A stretch of DNA of 35,435 nt, taken from contig CABWYI010000004.1 of assembly GCA_902509725.1 (NCBI GenBank), positions 1 through 35,435 on the forward strand, read 5' to 3'. Positions 1 through 8,455 of this stretch are shown here, in pieces (position 1 is the stretch's first letter; each line of letters starts with the position of its first letter). A program made the translations under genes and the position numbers. Below the pieces are notes generated by a model. It was given only the letters and a program-made list of their open reading frames with translations. It had not been told where the DNA came from and ran no database searches. The DNA is from an uncultured Pelagibacteraceae bacterium (lineage in GTDB: Bacteria; Pseudomonadota; Alphaproteobacteria; Pelagibacterales; Pelagibacteraceae).

Positions 1-393
1 TATAACGACTTTATCAGTACTGTAGAATTTGCTTATATGTTAAATGGAGCGGAGTCATTCCCTCACACAGATGGCATGAAAAAAATTATTAGTTTAATGT
101 TATATTTTCCTGAAAAAAATTTCTCTTATGATATTAAAAAAAATTTAGGGACTTCTTTTTTTAAATCTAATGAGTTTGGTCTTCGACCAAATGATATTAT
201 AGGTAAAGCATCCACCCTTGAAGAATCTAAAAAATTTAAAGAAAGAAATAAAATTGAAACAACTTTCCCATTTGAAAAAAAAACTTTGTTCGGTTTTATT
301 AAAAGCCACAATTCATGGCATTCTGTCGAGAAAGTTCAAATTCCTAATGATACGATAAGAAAAAACATAAATATAAATATTCTTTTAATTTAA
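1..393 (+). CDS. 2-oxoglutarate/Fe(II)-dependent oxygenase, C-terminal part (cut by window edge)
   Basis: The reading frame is open from the first base, so the gene begins to the left of the window; the ATG at 37 is internal. About 130 residues are visible. They carry the pattern of the double-stranded beta-helix core of 2OG-Fe(II) oxygenases: an HTD iron-binding pair after 'SFP', a following 'KKIISLMLYF' strand, then a distal His in 'NSWHSV' and an Arg about 13 residues later (IRKNININ) that would bind 2-oxoglutarate. The family hydroxylates or otherwise oxidises small molecules or proteins; the substrate cannot be read from this fragment. It ends 3 bases before the EVE-domain gene and is probably co-transcribed with it. 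A prolyl-4-hydroxylase-like or sugar-modifying member are both possible. Confidence 0.72.
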   Translation, partial: YNDFISTVEFAYMLNGAESFPHTDGMKKIISLMLYFPEKNFSYDIKKNLGTSFFKSNEFGLRPNDIIGKASTLEESKKFKERNKIETTFPFEKKTLFGFIKSHNSWHSVEKVQIPNDTIRKNININILLI

Positions 394-396
394 TAA

Positions 397-810
397 ATGA
401 AATACTGGTTAATGAAATCCGAGCCTGATGTTTGGAGTATTGAGCAGCAAAAAAAAGCTGGCTCAAAAGGAGCTGCGTGGGATGGTGTAAGAAATTACCA
501 AGCAGCAAACAATTTGAGAGGCATGAAAAGGGGGGACCAATGTTTTTTTTACCATTCCAATATCGGTAAAGAAATTGTGGGTATTGTTGAGGTAATTAAA
601 GAACATTACCCAGACAAAACAGACCAATCTGGTCGCTTTGTGGCTGTAACTGTTAGATTTTTAAAAAAATTTAATAAGACAATAACACTTGAAGAGATTA
701 AAAAAAACAAGGAATTAAGCCACTTATATCTTATTAAGCAAAGCAGATTATCAGTGATGCCAATTGACTCTAAAAGCTGGAAAATCTTAAATAAGATGGG
801 TAAAGTTTAA
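397..810 (+). CDS. EVE domain-containing protein
   Basis: This 137-residue protein is a single EVE domain, a PUA-like fold, covering nearly the whole length. The family signature is plain at the N-terminus (MKYWLMKSEPDVWSIEQ) and in 'WDGVRNYQAANNLRGMKRGD' followed by 'CFFYHSNIGKEIVGIVEV'. EVE proteins (human THYN1 relatives) are thought to bind modified nucleobases in DNA or RNA, but the bacterial stand-alone forms have no settled function. The ATG lies directly after the preceding stop and its TAA, and 12 bases separate the gene from acs. In alphaproteobacteria this family often sits near central-metabolism genes, so context adds little. The family call is firm; the role is open. Confidence 0.9.
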   Translation: MKYWLMKSEPDVWSIEQQKKAGSKGAAWDGVRNYQAANNLRGMKRGDQCFFYHSNIGKEIVGIVEVIKEHYPDKTDQSGRFVAVTVRFLKKFNKTITLEEIKKNKELSHLYLIKQSRLSVMPIDSKSWKILNKMGKV

Positions 811-822
811 TAAATAAATTAT

Positions 823-2910
823 ATGCCAAAAAAAAGAAAAAAATCTAAAACTAAAAAAAAATCCTCAAAAAAAAAGAAGGTTAAAAAAAGAAAAGCTCCA
901 AATAAAAAGAGGACTAAAACAAGAAAAAAAATTTTTAAAAAAAGGAAATCAAATAAAAATAATGACTCTACATCACAAGAGTTGATAATAAAGACAAGGC
1001 AGGAATGGGTAAAAGCCAGCTTAGCAAATAAAGCTCAATATCAAAATAAATATAACGAGTCTATAAAGAATAATAATGCATTTTGGAAAAAAGAAGGAAA
1101 AAGAATTACATGGATCAAGCCATATAAAAAGATCAAAGATGTTAAATACAGCCGAAATGAAGTTAAAATCAAATGGTATGAAGATGGCACATTAAACGCA
1201 TCTGCAAATTGTATAGATAGACATTTAAAAGATAAAAAAGATAAAACAGCTATTATTTGGGTTGGTGACGATCCTAAAGACTCTCAAAAAATTTCATATA
1301 AACAACTTCATCAAAAAGTTTCGAAAGCTGCTAATGGATTAAAAAAACTTGGAATTCAAAAAGGAGACAGGGTTACAATTTACCTTACAATGATACCAGA
1401 GCTTGCTATTCTAATGCTCGCCTGTGCAAGAATTGGTGCAATTCACTCAATAATTTTTGGCGGATTTTCAGCAGAGTCTATTTCTGGACGAGTCAATGAT
1501 TGTAAATCAGAATACATAATTACAGCAGATGAAGGTGTGCGTGGAGGAAAAATAATACCTCTAAAAGCAACAACCGATGAGGCTTTATCAAACTGTCCCG
1601 ACGTAAAAAAATGTATAGTTGTTAAAAGAACCGGAAATTATGTGTTTTGGAATAGCGATAGAGACGTTTGGTATCATGACTTAATAAAAGATGTATCTAA
1701 CAATTGTGATCCTGAAGAAATGAATGCTGAAGATCCATTGTTTATTCTTTATACATCTGGATCTACTGGTAAACCAAAGGGAGTACTTCATACAACGGGA
1801 GGCTATATGGTTTATGCATCAATGACTCATCAATATATTTTTAATTATAAACCAAAAGATATTTATTGGTGTACCGCCGATATAGGATGGGTAACAGGCC
1901 ATAGTTACATAATTTATGGACCTCTTTCCAACGGTGCCACAACCATTATGTTTGAGGGTGTTCCTAATTATCCTGATAGTTCAAGGTGGTGGCAGATTGT
2001 GGATAAATTTAAAGTAAATACATTTTACACAGCTCCTACAGCTATAAGAGCATTAATGAGAGAAGGGGTTGATCCAGTCAACAAAACTTCTAGAAAATCT
2101 TTAAAATTATTAGGAACAGTTGGAGAACCGATTAATCCAGAAGCTTGGATGTGGTACTACAAAACAATTGGTAATTCAAAGTGCCCTATAGTTGATACTT
2201 GGTGGCAAACAGAAACTGGTGGTATTTTAATTGCGCCACAAACTGGAGCGATTCCCCTAAAGCCAGGTTCTGCAACTAAACCATTTTATGGAATTAAGCC
2301 TGCATTAGTAGACAAAGATGGTAAGGAAATTAAAGGAGCAGGGGAAGGAAGGCTTTGTATTTCACAGTCTTGGCCTGGTCAAATGAGAACAGTTTATGGA
2401 GATCATCAAAGATTTATTGACACTTACTTTTCTCAATTCGATGGTAAATATTTTACTGGCGATGGATGTAGAAGAGATAAAGATGGTTATTATTGGATAA
2501 CTGGAAGAGTCGACGATGTAATTATAGTTTCTGGTCATAATCTAGGAACTGCAGAAATTGAAAGTGCGTTTGTTGCACATCCTAAAGTCGCTGAAGCAGC
2601 AGTTGTAGGTTACCCTCACGATATAAAAGGAAATGGATTATATTGTTATGTAACCTTAAATGCAGGTGAGTCCGAAACTGGTGATCTTGAAAGAGATTTA
2701 AAACTGTGGGTAAGAAAACAAATTGGTCCCCTTGCAACACCAGACTTTATTCATTTTACTCCCGGATTACCAAAAACAAGATCAGGAAAAATTATGAGAA
2801 GAATTTTAAGAAAAATCGCTGCTAATGAACATGGTCAATTAGGTGACACCACGACCCTTGCAGACCCAAGTGTTGTGGATAGCTTAGTTGAAAACAGAAA
2901 AAATATTTAA
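823..2910 (+). CDS. acs: Acetyl-CoA synthetase with lysine-rich N-terminal extension
   Basis: Acetate + ATP + CoA gives acetyl-CoA + AMP + PPi, in the cytoplasm. The 695-residue product is about 40 residues longer than typical Acs (about 650). The excess is an N-terminal tail, roughly residues 2-46, in which about two thirds of positions are Lys or Arg. The normal Acs N-terminus begins near residue 50. The adenylation-domain P-loop is [11 protein letters not shown] (residues 310-320), the acyl-pocket region is [10 protein letters not shown], and the catalytic, potentially acetylated lysine is K656 in [11 protein letters not shown]. No later ATG would remove the tail without also removing conserved sequence. 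The 3' end overlaps the convergent neighbour by 4 bases. A predicted sodium:solute symporter of the acetate-permease type lies just downstream, consistent with acetate use. Confidence 0.95.
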   Translation: MPKKRKKSKTKKKSSKKKKVKKRKAPNKKRTKTRKKIFKKRKSNKNNDSTSQELIIKTRQEWVKASLANKAQYQNKYNESIKNNNAFWKKEGKRITWIKPYKKIKDVKYSRNEVKIKWYEDGTLNASANCIDRHLKDKKDKTAIIWVGDDPKDSQKISYKQLHQKVSKAANGLKKLGIQKGDRVTIYLTMIPELAILMLACARIGAIHSIIFGGFSAESISGRVNDCKSEYIITADEGVRGGKIIPLKATTDEALSNCPDVKKCIVVKRTGNYVFWNSDRDVWYHDLIKDVSNNCDPEEMNAEDPLFILYTSGSTGKPKGVLHTTGGYMVYASMTHQYIFNYKPKDIYWCTADIGWVTGHSYIIYGPLSNGATTIMFEGVPNYPDSSRWWQIVDKFKVNTFYTAPTAIRALMREGVDPVNKTSRKSLKLLGTVGEPINPEAWMWYYKTIGNSKCPIVDTWWQTETGGILIAPQTGAIPLKPGSATKPFYGIKPALVDKDGKEIKGAGEGRLCISQSWPGQMRTVYGDHQRFIDTYFSQFDGKYFTGDGCRRDKDGYYWITGRVDDVIIVSGHNLGTAEIESAFVAHPKVAEAAVVGYPHDIKGNGLYCYVTLNAGESETGDLERDLKLWVRKQIGPLATPDFIHFTPGLPKTRSGKIMRRILRKIAANEHGQLGDTTTLADPSVVDSLVENRKNI

Positions 2911-3530
2911 AATTTAACTCTTTCCTCAAATTCCTTTTTAACAATATCCCATTTTAAAATAACCGAATTTAAAACAATTTTTCTATCTAGCTCTTTTAAT
3001 TCTTCAGCTATAGGAGCCCACTTATATAAGGATAAAGCACTTGGATTAAATGGAAGATCACTATAATAAGTTTCCCAGCTAACATCTTCGAATCTTATAT
3101 TAAAATTCTTTTTTGACTCTTCTACGATATCTAACGGCATTTTATTTGAAATTTCATCGTCCAAAATCTTAAAAAAAATTTCTTTTGCATTTTCAACATT
3201 TTGATATTTAAAATTATCCTTTAAATAAGAAAATGTAAAAAAAGTTAAATCCTGCAAGGCGACAGCATAAATATTCCATTTTGCTAAATTTACAGAAGAC
3301 ATGAATTCATCATTCTCAAAATGAAGAACATATCTTGTACCCATTCTAGTTTTTAAATATCCGTATAAAGTAACCTGAGTAACCCACGCAGATTTTGATT
3401 GAATAAAACTTTCAAGATCATCTAAATTAATAATTTTTCTTTTAGGTACAAAAGCTCTAAATAAGGAAAAAATATATATTTTAAAATCACTCCAAGTCAG
3501 ATCTTTCCAGGTTAATTTATATTTTGCCAT
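2907..3530 (-). CDS. Conserved protein of unknown function
   Basis: A 207-residue soluble-looking protein with no signal peptide or membrane segment that I can see. It is rich in aromatic residues; the best-conserved-looking stretch runs from about residue 45 to 100 ([20 protein letters not shown], then [15 protein letters not shown]). I have a weak recollection of similar proteins of about this length in other alphaproteobacteria annotated only as hypothetical or esterase, but no Ser-His-Asp motif is evident here. It is transcribed toward acs and overlaps its stop by 4 bases, and it diverges from the symporter operon across a 125-base gap. I cannot assign a function. Confidence 0.8.
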   Translation of the reverse strand: MAKYKLTWKDLTWSDFKIYIFSLFRAFVPKRKIINLDDLESFIQSKSAWVTQVTLYGYLKTRMGTRYVLHFENDEFMSSVNLAKWNIYAVALQDLTFFTFSYLKDNFKYQNVENAKEIFFKILDDEISNKMPLDIVEESKKNFNIRFEDVSWETYYSDLPFNPSALSLYKWAPIAEELKELDRKIVLNSVILKWDIVKKEFEERVKF

Positions 3531-3642
3531 AAATTCTAAGTTTTTTTACATTATACCCTAAAAAAACAGGCAATATGAGCAATTTTAACACTTTAAATAT
3601 GTTTCATAATGGTTATGGTTTTTGCCAGTTATAACTAAAAAA

Positions 3643-3650
3643 GAGAGAGG
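3643..3650 (+). promoter_or_regulatory. Purine-rich ribosome binding site of the symporter operon
   Basis: GAGAGAGG ends 5 bases before the ATG at 3656. It is an unusually clear Shine-Dalgarno-like sequence for this window, where most genes have none, and it fixes the start of the small symporter subunit. Strong translation of an abundant transporter would fit. Confidence 0.6.
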
Positions 3651-3655
3651 TATAA

Positions 3656-3916
3656 ATGTCAAAACAAGAACAACACTGGGAAAAAACCAGGGGTTTGCTA
3701 TTTATGACTTTAGCAATCTGGTTTGTATTCTCAATTGGCATCTTTCTTTTTGGAGCTGAAATGAACAGTACAACGGGACCATTTGGTTATCCGTTAACTT
3801 ACTGGTTCACTTGTCAGGGTTCTCTTGGAATTTTCGTAATCCTTATTTTTTGGTTCGCGAATAGACAAGAAAAAATTGATGAAGAATTTGGCTTTTCAGA
3901 AAGAGGAGATGACTAA
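3656..3916 (+). CDS. Sodium:solute symporter small subunit (DUF4212 family)
   Basis: An 86-residue inner-membrane protein with two transmembrane segments, at about residues 14-36 (LLFMTLAIWFVFSIGIFLFG) and 48-68 (YWFTCQGSLGIFVILIFWFA), a short loop with 'GPFGYPLTYW' between them, and a charged C-terminal tail. This is the layout of the DUF4212 proteins that are encoded directly ahead of ActP-like symporters and are thought to be their small subunit. The stop shares one base with the start of the large subunit (TAATG), indicating translational coupling. A clear ribosome binding site precedes it. Confidence 0.9.
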   Translation: MSKQEQHWEKTRGLLFMTLAIWFVFSIGIFLFGAEMNSTTGPFGYPLTYWFTCQGSLGIFVILIFWFANRQEKIDEEFGFSERGDD

Positions 3917-5724
3917 TGAAAGGTAATTTTATAGATAATTTGCCTAAAGTTTATGGAATCTACACAGGTGGTTTTTTAGCTTTCATAATCATTATGGCAA
4001 TTGGCGAACAGATGGGTATGACATCTAAAGCAATCGGAATATGTTTCGTTGCTTTTACTGTTGCCATCTACGCAATAATTGGTTGGCTATCACGTACAGC
4101 TCAAGCAGATGCTTATTACGTAGCTGGAAGACAAGTACCTACCGTATTCAACGGAATGGCGACTGCGGCAGACTGGATGTCTGGCGCTTCATTCGTTGCA
4201 ATGGCTGGTGGTATTTACTTCAAAGGTTATGGATATATGGCACTACTTGTAGGTTGGACTGGTGGTTATGTGTTAGTTGCAACTTTATTAGCACCTTACC
4301 TGAGAAAATTTGGCTGTTATACAGTTCCAGATTTTATTGGTACAAGATATGGTGGTAATTTAACTAGGTTTCTTGCAGTAGTAGTTTTAACTGTTGCTTC
4401 ATTTACCTATGTAACTGCACAAATTAACGCTACAGGTACTATTGCTTCTGTTGCTTTAGATATCCCATTCCAATACGCAGTATATGTTGGGCTAGTAAGT
4501 ATTTTACTTTGTTCAATGTTAGGTGGTATGAGGGGGGTAACTTGGACACAGGTTGCGCAATATATCGTACTAATTATAGCTTACTTACTTCCAGTATTCT
4601 GGATCAGTAACAAAATAGGTGCGGGTTTCTTCCCTCACTTTATGTTAGCTGATGAGGTGGCTAGAATTGGTGAATTAGAACAACAGTTTGGCTTTGTTAA
4701 AAACTCAGCTGCTGATCTTGCGAATGTACCTAAAGGTTTAGCTGGAATAACAAAAGCTCACTCAGCGGTAAATGCTTCACCGTGGGCATTTATTTCATTA
4801 GCACTAGCAATGATGATGGGAACAGCATCTTTGCCTCACGTGATGATGAGATATTTCACTACTCCAAGTGTAAAAGCAGCTAGAAAATCAGTAGGATGGT
4901 CTTTATTCTTTATCTTCCTACTTTATTCTTCTGCTCCAATGTTAGCGACACTATCTAAATTGTCATTGATGGATCCTTCATTACCTACAGGTATTATTGG
5001 TAAATCAATTGCAGAAGTTCAATCGATAGATTGGTATCAAAACTGGAACGCAGCAAACTTAATGTTTGTAAGCGACTTTAACGGAAATGGAACTCTAGAA
5101 TTAAATGAGTTTTTCATGGGTGGTAAAGCCGTTGTGTTAGCAACTCCAGAAATAGCTGGATTACCTTACGTAATCTCAGGTCTAGTTGCTGCTGGAGGTA
5201 TGGCTGCTGCCATGTCAACAGCTGATGGTTTGATCTTAGCAATTGCAAATGCAATCTCTCACGATGTTTACTATAAAATCATCGACCCAAAAGCAGAGAC
5301 TGCAAAACGACTAGTTGTTGCAAGGGTATTACTTGTAGTAATTGGTTTTGCTGGAGCAACTATTGCGGCAATGGAAATCCAAGGTATCTTAGGTTCAGTA
5401 ATCTGGGCTTTTGACTTTGCGATGTCTGGATTGTTCTTCCCACTTGTACTAGGCGTATGGTGGAAGAGAGCTAACAGAGAGGGTGCTATAGCTGGTATGG
5501 CTTTAGGTCTACTTTCTGGTATGGGTTACCTAATTTGGGTACGAAATGGCGGAAGTGGATTCTTAGGTATTACACAGTTAACATTCGGTATCTTCGGATC
5601 TGCTGTTAGTTTAGTATCTATGGTTGTTGTAAGTTTAATTACTTCAGAACCAAATGCTGCTACTCAAAAGATGGTTGACGAAGTTAGAATACCTTCTGGT
5701 AGATCTATCATCGGCAAACAATAA
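3916..5724 (+). CDS. Sodium:solute symporter large subunit, ActP-like (VC_2705 type)
   Basis: A 602-residue polytopic membrane protein of the SSS (sodium:solute symporter) family, with around 13 hydrophobic segments. Family features include 'ADAYYVAGRQVPTVFNGMAT' with 'AADWMSGASF' near residues 65-95 and 'AAGGMAAAMSTADGLILAI' in the later half. Pairing with a DUF4212 small subunit places it in the two-subunit VC_2705-type group. Acetate or a related monocarboxylate is the likely substrate, given similarity to ActP and the nearby acs, but this is inference. Residues 387-398, in a hydrophilic loop, match an EF-hand calcium loop (see findings). Codon use looks less AT-biased than most neighbours, as expected for a highly expressed gene. 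Transcription should stop at the hairpin that follows. Confidence 0.9.
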   Translation: MKGNFIDNLPKVYGIYTGGFLAFIIIMAIGEQMGMTSKAIGICFVAFTVAIYAIIGWLSRTAQADAYYVAGRQVPTVFNGMATAADWMSGASFVAMAGGIYFKGYGYMALLVGWTGGYVLVATLLAPYLRKFGCYTVPDFIGTRYGGNLTRFLAVVVLTVASFTYVTAQINATGTIASVALDIPFQYAVYVGLVSILLCSMLGGMRGVTWTQVAQYIVLIIAYLLPVFWISNKIGAGFFPHFMLADEVARIGELEQQFGFVKNSAADLANVPKGLAGITKAHSAVNASPWAFISLALAMMMGTASLPHVMMRYFTTPSVKAARKSVGWSLFFIFLLYSSAPMLATLSKLSLMDPSLPTGIIGKSIAEVQSIDWYQNWNAANLMFVSDFNGNGTLELNEFFMGGKAVVLATPEIAGLPYVISGLVAAGGMAAAMSTADGLILAIANAISHDVYYKIIDPKAETAKRLVVARVLLVVIGFAGATIAAMEIQGILGSVIWAFDFAMSGLFFPLVLGVWWKRANREGAIAGMALGLLSGMGYLIWVRNGGSGFLGITQLTFGIFGSAVSLVSMVVVSLITSEPNAATQKMVDEVRIPSGRSIIGKQ

Positions 5725-5738
5725 AAAATATTATTTAG

Positions 5739-5762
5739 GGGGCGATTAATTTCGCCCCTTTT
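5739..5762 (+). terminator. Intrinsic (Rho-independent) terminator after the symporter operon
   Basis: A perfect 7-bp GC-rich stem, GGGGCGA pairing with TCGCCCC, closes a 6-base loop and is followed at once by TTTT. It begins 14 bases after the symporter stop. It stands out sharply against the AT-rich background and is the only convincing intrinsic terminator in the window. It separates the symporter operon from the YggT-rpe-purH group. Confidence 0.88.
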
Positions 5763-5794
5763 AATTTCTTCCTTTTTCAATTATGAATTAATAA

Positions 5795-6151
5795 ATGTCA
5801 GCAAACTTTCATCCTTTAGTTTATATAATTGATTATATTCTTGGTGTAATAATGTGGACATTAATTGGAAGAGTGGCAATGAACATATTTCAAAAAGAAG
5901 ACTCACAATTTTTCTTTATGAAAGTATTTGTTAAATTTACAAATCCTTTGATAATTTTATTTAAGCCAATAACTCCATCTTTTATAATTGGCCCCTTGGT
6001 GCCTTTGTACGTAGCTTGGTTTTTTTTTATGATAAGATTTTACTTAATGCCATTAATTTTGGGTTATTCTGTTATGGGAATGTTATCATTTCCTCTAGAA
6101 AGTGAAATTTCGAGACAAATTTATCAATTTTTTAATTCAATTAAATTTTAA
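5795..6151 (+). CDS. YggT-like integral membrane protein
   Basis: A 118-residue inner-membrane protein with two main hydrophobic regions: residues 8-30, and 62-100 which may form one or two segments. Between them lies the YggT-family pattern 'FTNPLIILFKPITPSF', where the family usually has NPxLxPxRRxxP. YggT/YlmG proteins are linked to cell-division or osmotic phenotypes in some bacteria and to chloroplast division in plants, but the biochemical role is unsettled. It starts 33 bases after the symporter terminator and precedes rpe by 28 bases. The family call is moderately strong; the function is unknown. Confidence 0.75.
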   Translation: MSANFHPLVYIIDYILGVIMWTLIGRVAMNIFQKEDSQFFFMKVFVKFTNPLIILFKPITPSFIIGPLVPLYVAWFFFMIRFYLMPLILGYSVMGMLSFPLESEISRQIYQFFNSIKF

Positions 6152-6179
6152 AAATTGATACTACTGAAAACAGTTATCA

Positions 6180-6839
6180 ATGAAAAAAATACAAATATCA
6201 CCTTCAATTTTATCAGCTGACTTTAGTCAATTAGGAAATGAAATAAAAAAATTAGAAGATGCGGGTGCAGATATGATACATGTTGATGTAATGGACGGTC
6301 ATTTTGTTCCAAATCTAACTATTGGCCCACCAGTTATAAAAGATTTAAAAAAAAATTCTAAAATACTATTTGATGTTCACCTAATGATTTCACCAGTTCA
6401 TAAATATATTGAAGCATATTCAGATGCTGGTGCTGATATAATTACAATTCATCCGGAGGCTACTGATAATCTAAGTTCATCTATTTCTAAAATTAAAGAA
6501 TTAAATAAAAAGGTTGGTGTATCATTAAACCCAAAAACAGAGGTAAGTGTTATAGATAAACATTTGGATAAAATTGATTTAGTACTAATTATGAGTGTTA
6601 ATCCAGGATTTGGAGGACAAAAATTTATGCCAGAAGTTTTATCAAAAATTAAAGAATTAAAAGAAATTCAAAATAAGAGAGGAATTGATTTTGATATAGA
6701 AATTGATGGAGGAATAGATTTTGAAAATTCAAAAAAAGCAATAGAAGCTGGTGCGAATATATTAGTATCTGGTACTACAATTTTTAAAAGTAATAATGGA
6801 GATATAAAAAGAAATATTGAGTTATTAAAATCAAAATAA
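6180..6839 (+). CDS. rpe: Ribulose-phosphate 3-epimerase
   Basis: Interconverts D-ribulose 5-phosphate and D-xylulose 5-phosphate in the pentose phosphate pathway. The 219-residue length is normal. Signature elements are all present: 'ISPSILSADF' at the N-terminus, 'MIHVDVMDGHFVPNLTIGPP' with the metal-binding His and catalytic Asp, 'FDVHLMI', 'VLIMSVNPGFGGQKF', and the second catalytic Asp in 'IDGGID'. It is followed 5 bases later by the heparinase-like gene and then purH, a gene order I recall from other alphaproteobacteria. Confidence 0.96.
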   Translation: MKKIQISPSILSADFSQLGNEIKKLEDAGADMIHVDVMDGHFVPNLTIGPPVIKDLKKNSKILFDVHLMISPVHKYIEAYSDAGADIITIHPEATDNLSSSISKIKELNKKVGVSLNPKTEVSVIDKHLDKIDLVLIMSVNPGFGGQKFMPEVLSKIKELKEIQNKRGIDFDIEIDGGIDFENSKKAIEAGANILVSGTTIFKSNNGDIKRNIELLKSK

Positions 6840-6844
6840 TTTTC

Positions 6845-8455
6845 ATGATTTATATAAATCATTTTTTTTTAAGTATCTTTGATCATTTAAGAAAAATCTA
6901 TATAAATTCTAATTTTTACGACAAAAAAATCTCTAAAATATACAATAGTGAATTTCTATATAAACCAAGTCCTTATTTATTATCATCTTTAATAAATTAT
7001 CAGAAAAAAAAGTCTATGATTGATGACATCTTAATTGATGAAATTTGGAACAATAATAATTTAAATTTAAAAAACTATAAAAGTTTAAATAATTTTTATT
7101 GGCTTTTTAGTTTAGATTTAAAATCTTCAAAAGAAATCACTCAGTCTGTTATTCTAAGCTGGATAAAAAAAAATTCTAAATTTAGTGATAAAACTTGGAA
7201 TTTTGACATTACTGCAAAAAGAATTATTGCTTGGTTATCCTGTCACAACTTAACATACGATGAGAGTAATGAAAATTACAGAGATACTTTCAATAAAATG
7301 ATTATGAAACAAACAAATCATTTAATAAATGAGATCAAAAGATCTGAACTTCTTGATGATAAATTAATTGGTTGTGCATCAATAATATTGGTTGGTCTTT
7401 GTTACCAAAATGATAAAAAATATTTGTCTTTTGGTACAAGTATTTTAAAAAAAATTTCAAAATCCACATTGGATAATAATGGCTTCACTAAATCAAGAAG
7501 TATAAAACAATCAGTTTTTTTTCTTAAGTATTTCGTCTTAATTAGAGAGTGGTTCAAAGAGTCTAGAGTAAATATTCCTGAACACATAGATGAAACAATT
7601 TTTTATCTAGGTCAAAGTTATGCATTCGCATGGCAAAATTTAGGGTATGATTTTCTGTTTAATGGAAATAATTTATCAAATAATAAGGCTTTTGACATTT
7701 ACTTAGAAAGATTAGGATATAAGTTCAAAAATGAAAATCATGATTTTGGTGGTTATATAATTCTTAAAAATAAAAAAATATGTTTAACAATGGATGTCGG
7801 TTCTACCCCCAACTTTAACCATTCAAAATATTATCAATCAGGTGCGTTATCTTTTGAAATCATATCCAATGGACAGAAATTAATAAGTAATTGTGGATAC
7901 TATAAAGAGACTAATCTTAAACTTAATAAATTGTCAAAATCGTCTGCAGCTCAAAATACTCTTATAATTGATGATAATTCTTCATGCAAATTCACTAAGA
8001 TAAATAATTTATGGTTAGTCAAAAAAGGTTTAAAAGTTTCAAAAAAAAACACAATTTATGAAAAAGATTATTGGAAAATAAATGCTTCTCATGATGGGTA
8101 TTTAAATAAATACAACTCAATACATGAGAGAGAAATCGAATTTTTTCCAAATCAAATGAAATTTTTAGGTCAGGATAAAATTATAAAAAAAAAAATAAAT
8201 CATAATTATAAATTTGATATCCGTTTTCATTTTGAACCAAATGTAAAATTAATGAAAACTCAAGATAATAAAGCGATATTAATTGAATTAAATAATGAAG
8301 GTTGGAAGTTTACATGTGATAATTATAATATTAATATTGATAAAGGTTTATTTTTCGGTAAAAAAAATTCTTATACTGAGAATCATAATATATCGATATC
8401 TGGTATTTCAAATAATAAAATTGAAAATATTAGATGGGTAATAGCGAAAATATGA
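6845..8455 (+). CDS. Heparinase II/III family protein
   Basis: A 536-residue protein. The first half is helical and resembles the alginate-lyase-like toroid of the family ('TWNFDITAKRIIAWLSCH' around residue 120). The second half is the beta-sandwich heparinase II/III domain: 'FGGYIILKNKKICLTMDVG', then 'GALSFEIISNGQKLISNCG' and 'SSAAQNTLIIDD'. Characterised members cleave uronic-acid-containing polysaccharides, but the version encoded between rpe and purH in alphaproteobacteria has no known substrate. I see no convincing signal peptide; the N-terminus is hydrophobic (MIYINHFFLSIF) but followed by basic residues, so its location is unclear. Its TGA overlaps the likely purH ATG (ATGA). Confidence 0.85.
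   Translation: MIYINHFFLSIFDHLRKIYINSNFYDKKISKIYNSEFLYKPSPYLLSSLINYQKKKSMIDDILIDEIWNNNNLNLKNYKSLNNFYWLFSLDLKSSKEITQSVILSWIKKNSKFSDKTWNFDITAKRIIAWLSCHNLTYDESNENYRDTFNKMIMKQTNHLINEIKRSELLDDKLIGCASIILVGLCYQNDKKYLSFGTSILKKISKSTLDNNGFTKSRSIKQSVFFLKYFVLIREWFKESRVNIPEHIDETIFYLGQSYAFAWQNLGYDFLFNGNNLSNNKAFDIYLERLGYKFKNENHDFGGYIILKNKKICLTMDVGSTPNFNHSKYYQSGALSFEIISNGQKLISNCGYYKETNLKLNKLSKSSAAQNTLIIDDNSSCKFTKINNLWLVKKGLKVSKKNTIYEKDYWKINASHDGYLNKYNSIHEREIEFFPNQMKFLGQDKIIKKKINHNYKFDIRFHFEPNVKLMKTQDNKAILIELNNEGWKFTCDNYNINIDKGLFFGKKNSYTENHNISISGISNNKIENIRWVIAKI

Noticed and set aside
823..960. The lysine-rich start of Acs as a separate small basic (histone-like) gene fused by a missed stop
   Set aside because: The frame is continuous into Acs, there is no second start site or stop, and the preceding gene ends 12 bases upstream, so a tail on Acs is the simpler reading.
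3531..3655. A riboswitch upstream of the symporter operon
   Set aside because: The 125-base gap has no GC-containing stems or recognisable aptamer core; only a ribosome binding site is clear.
4041..4358. Open frame of 105 codons inside the symporter gene
   Set aside because: It overlaps a strongly conserved gene in another frame and its Trp/Cys/Arg-rich translation looks like no known protein.
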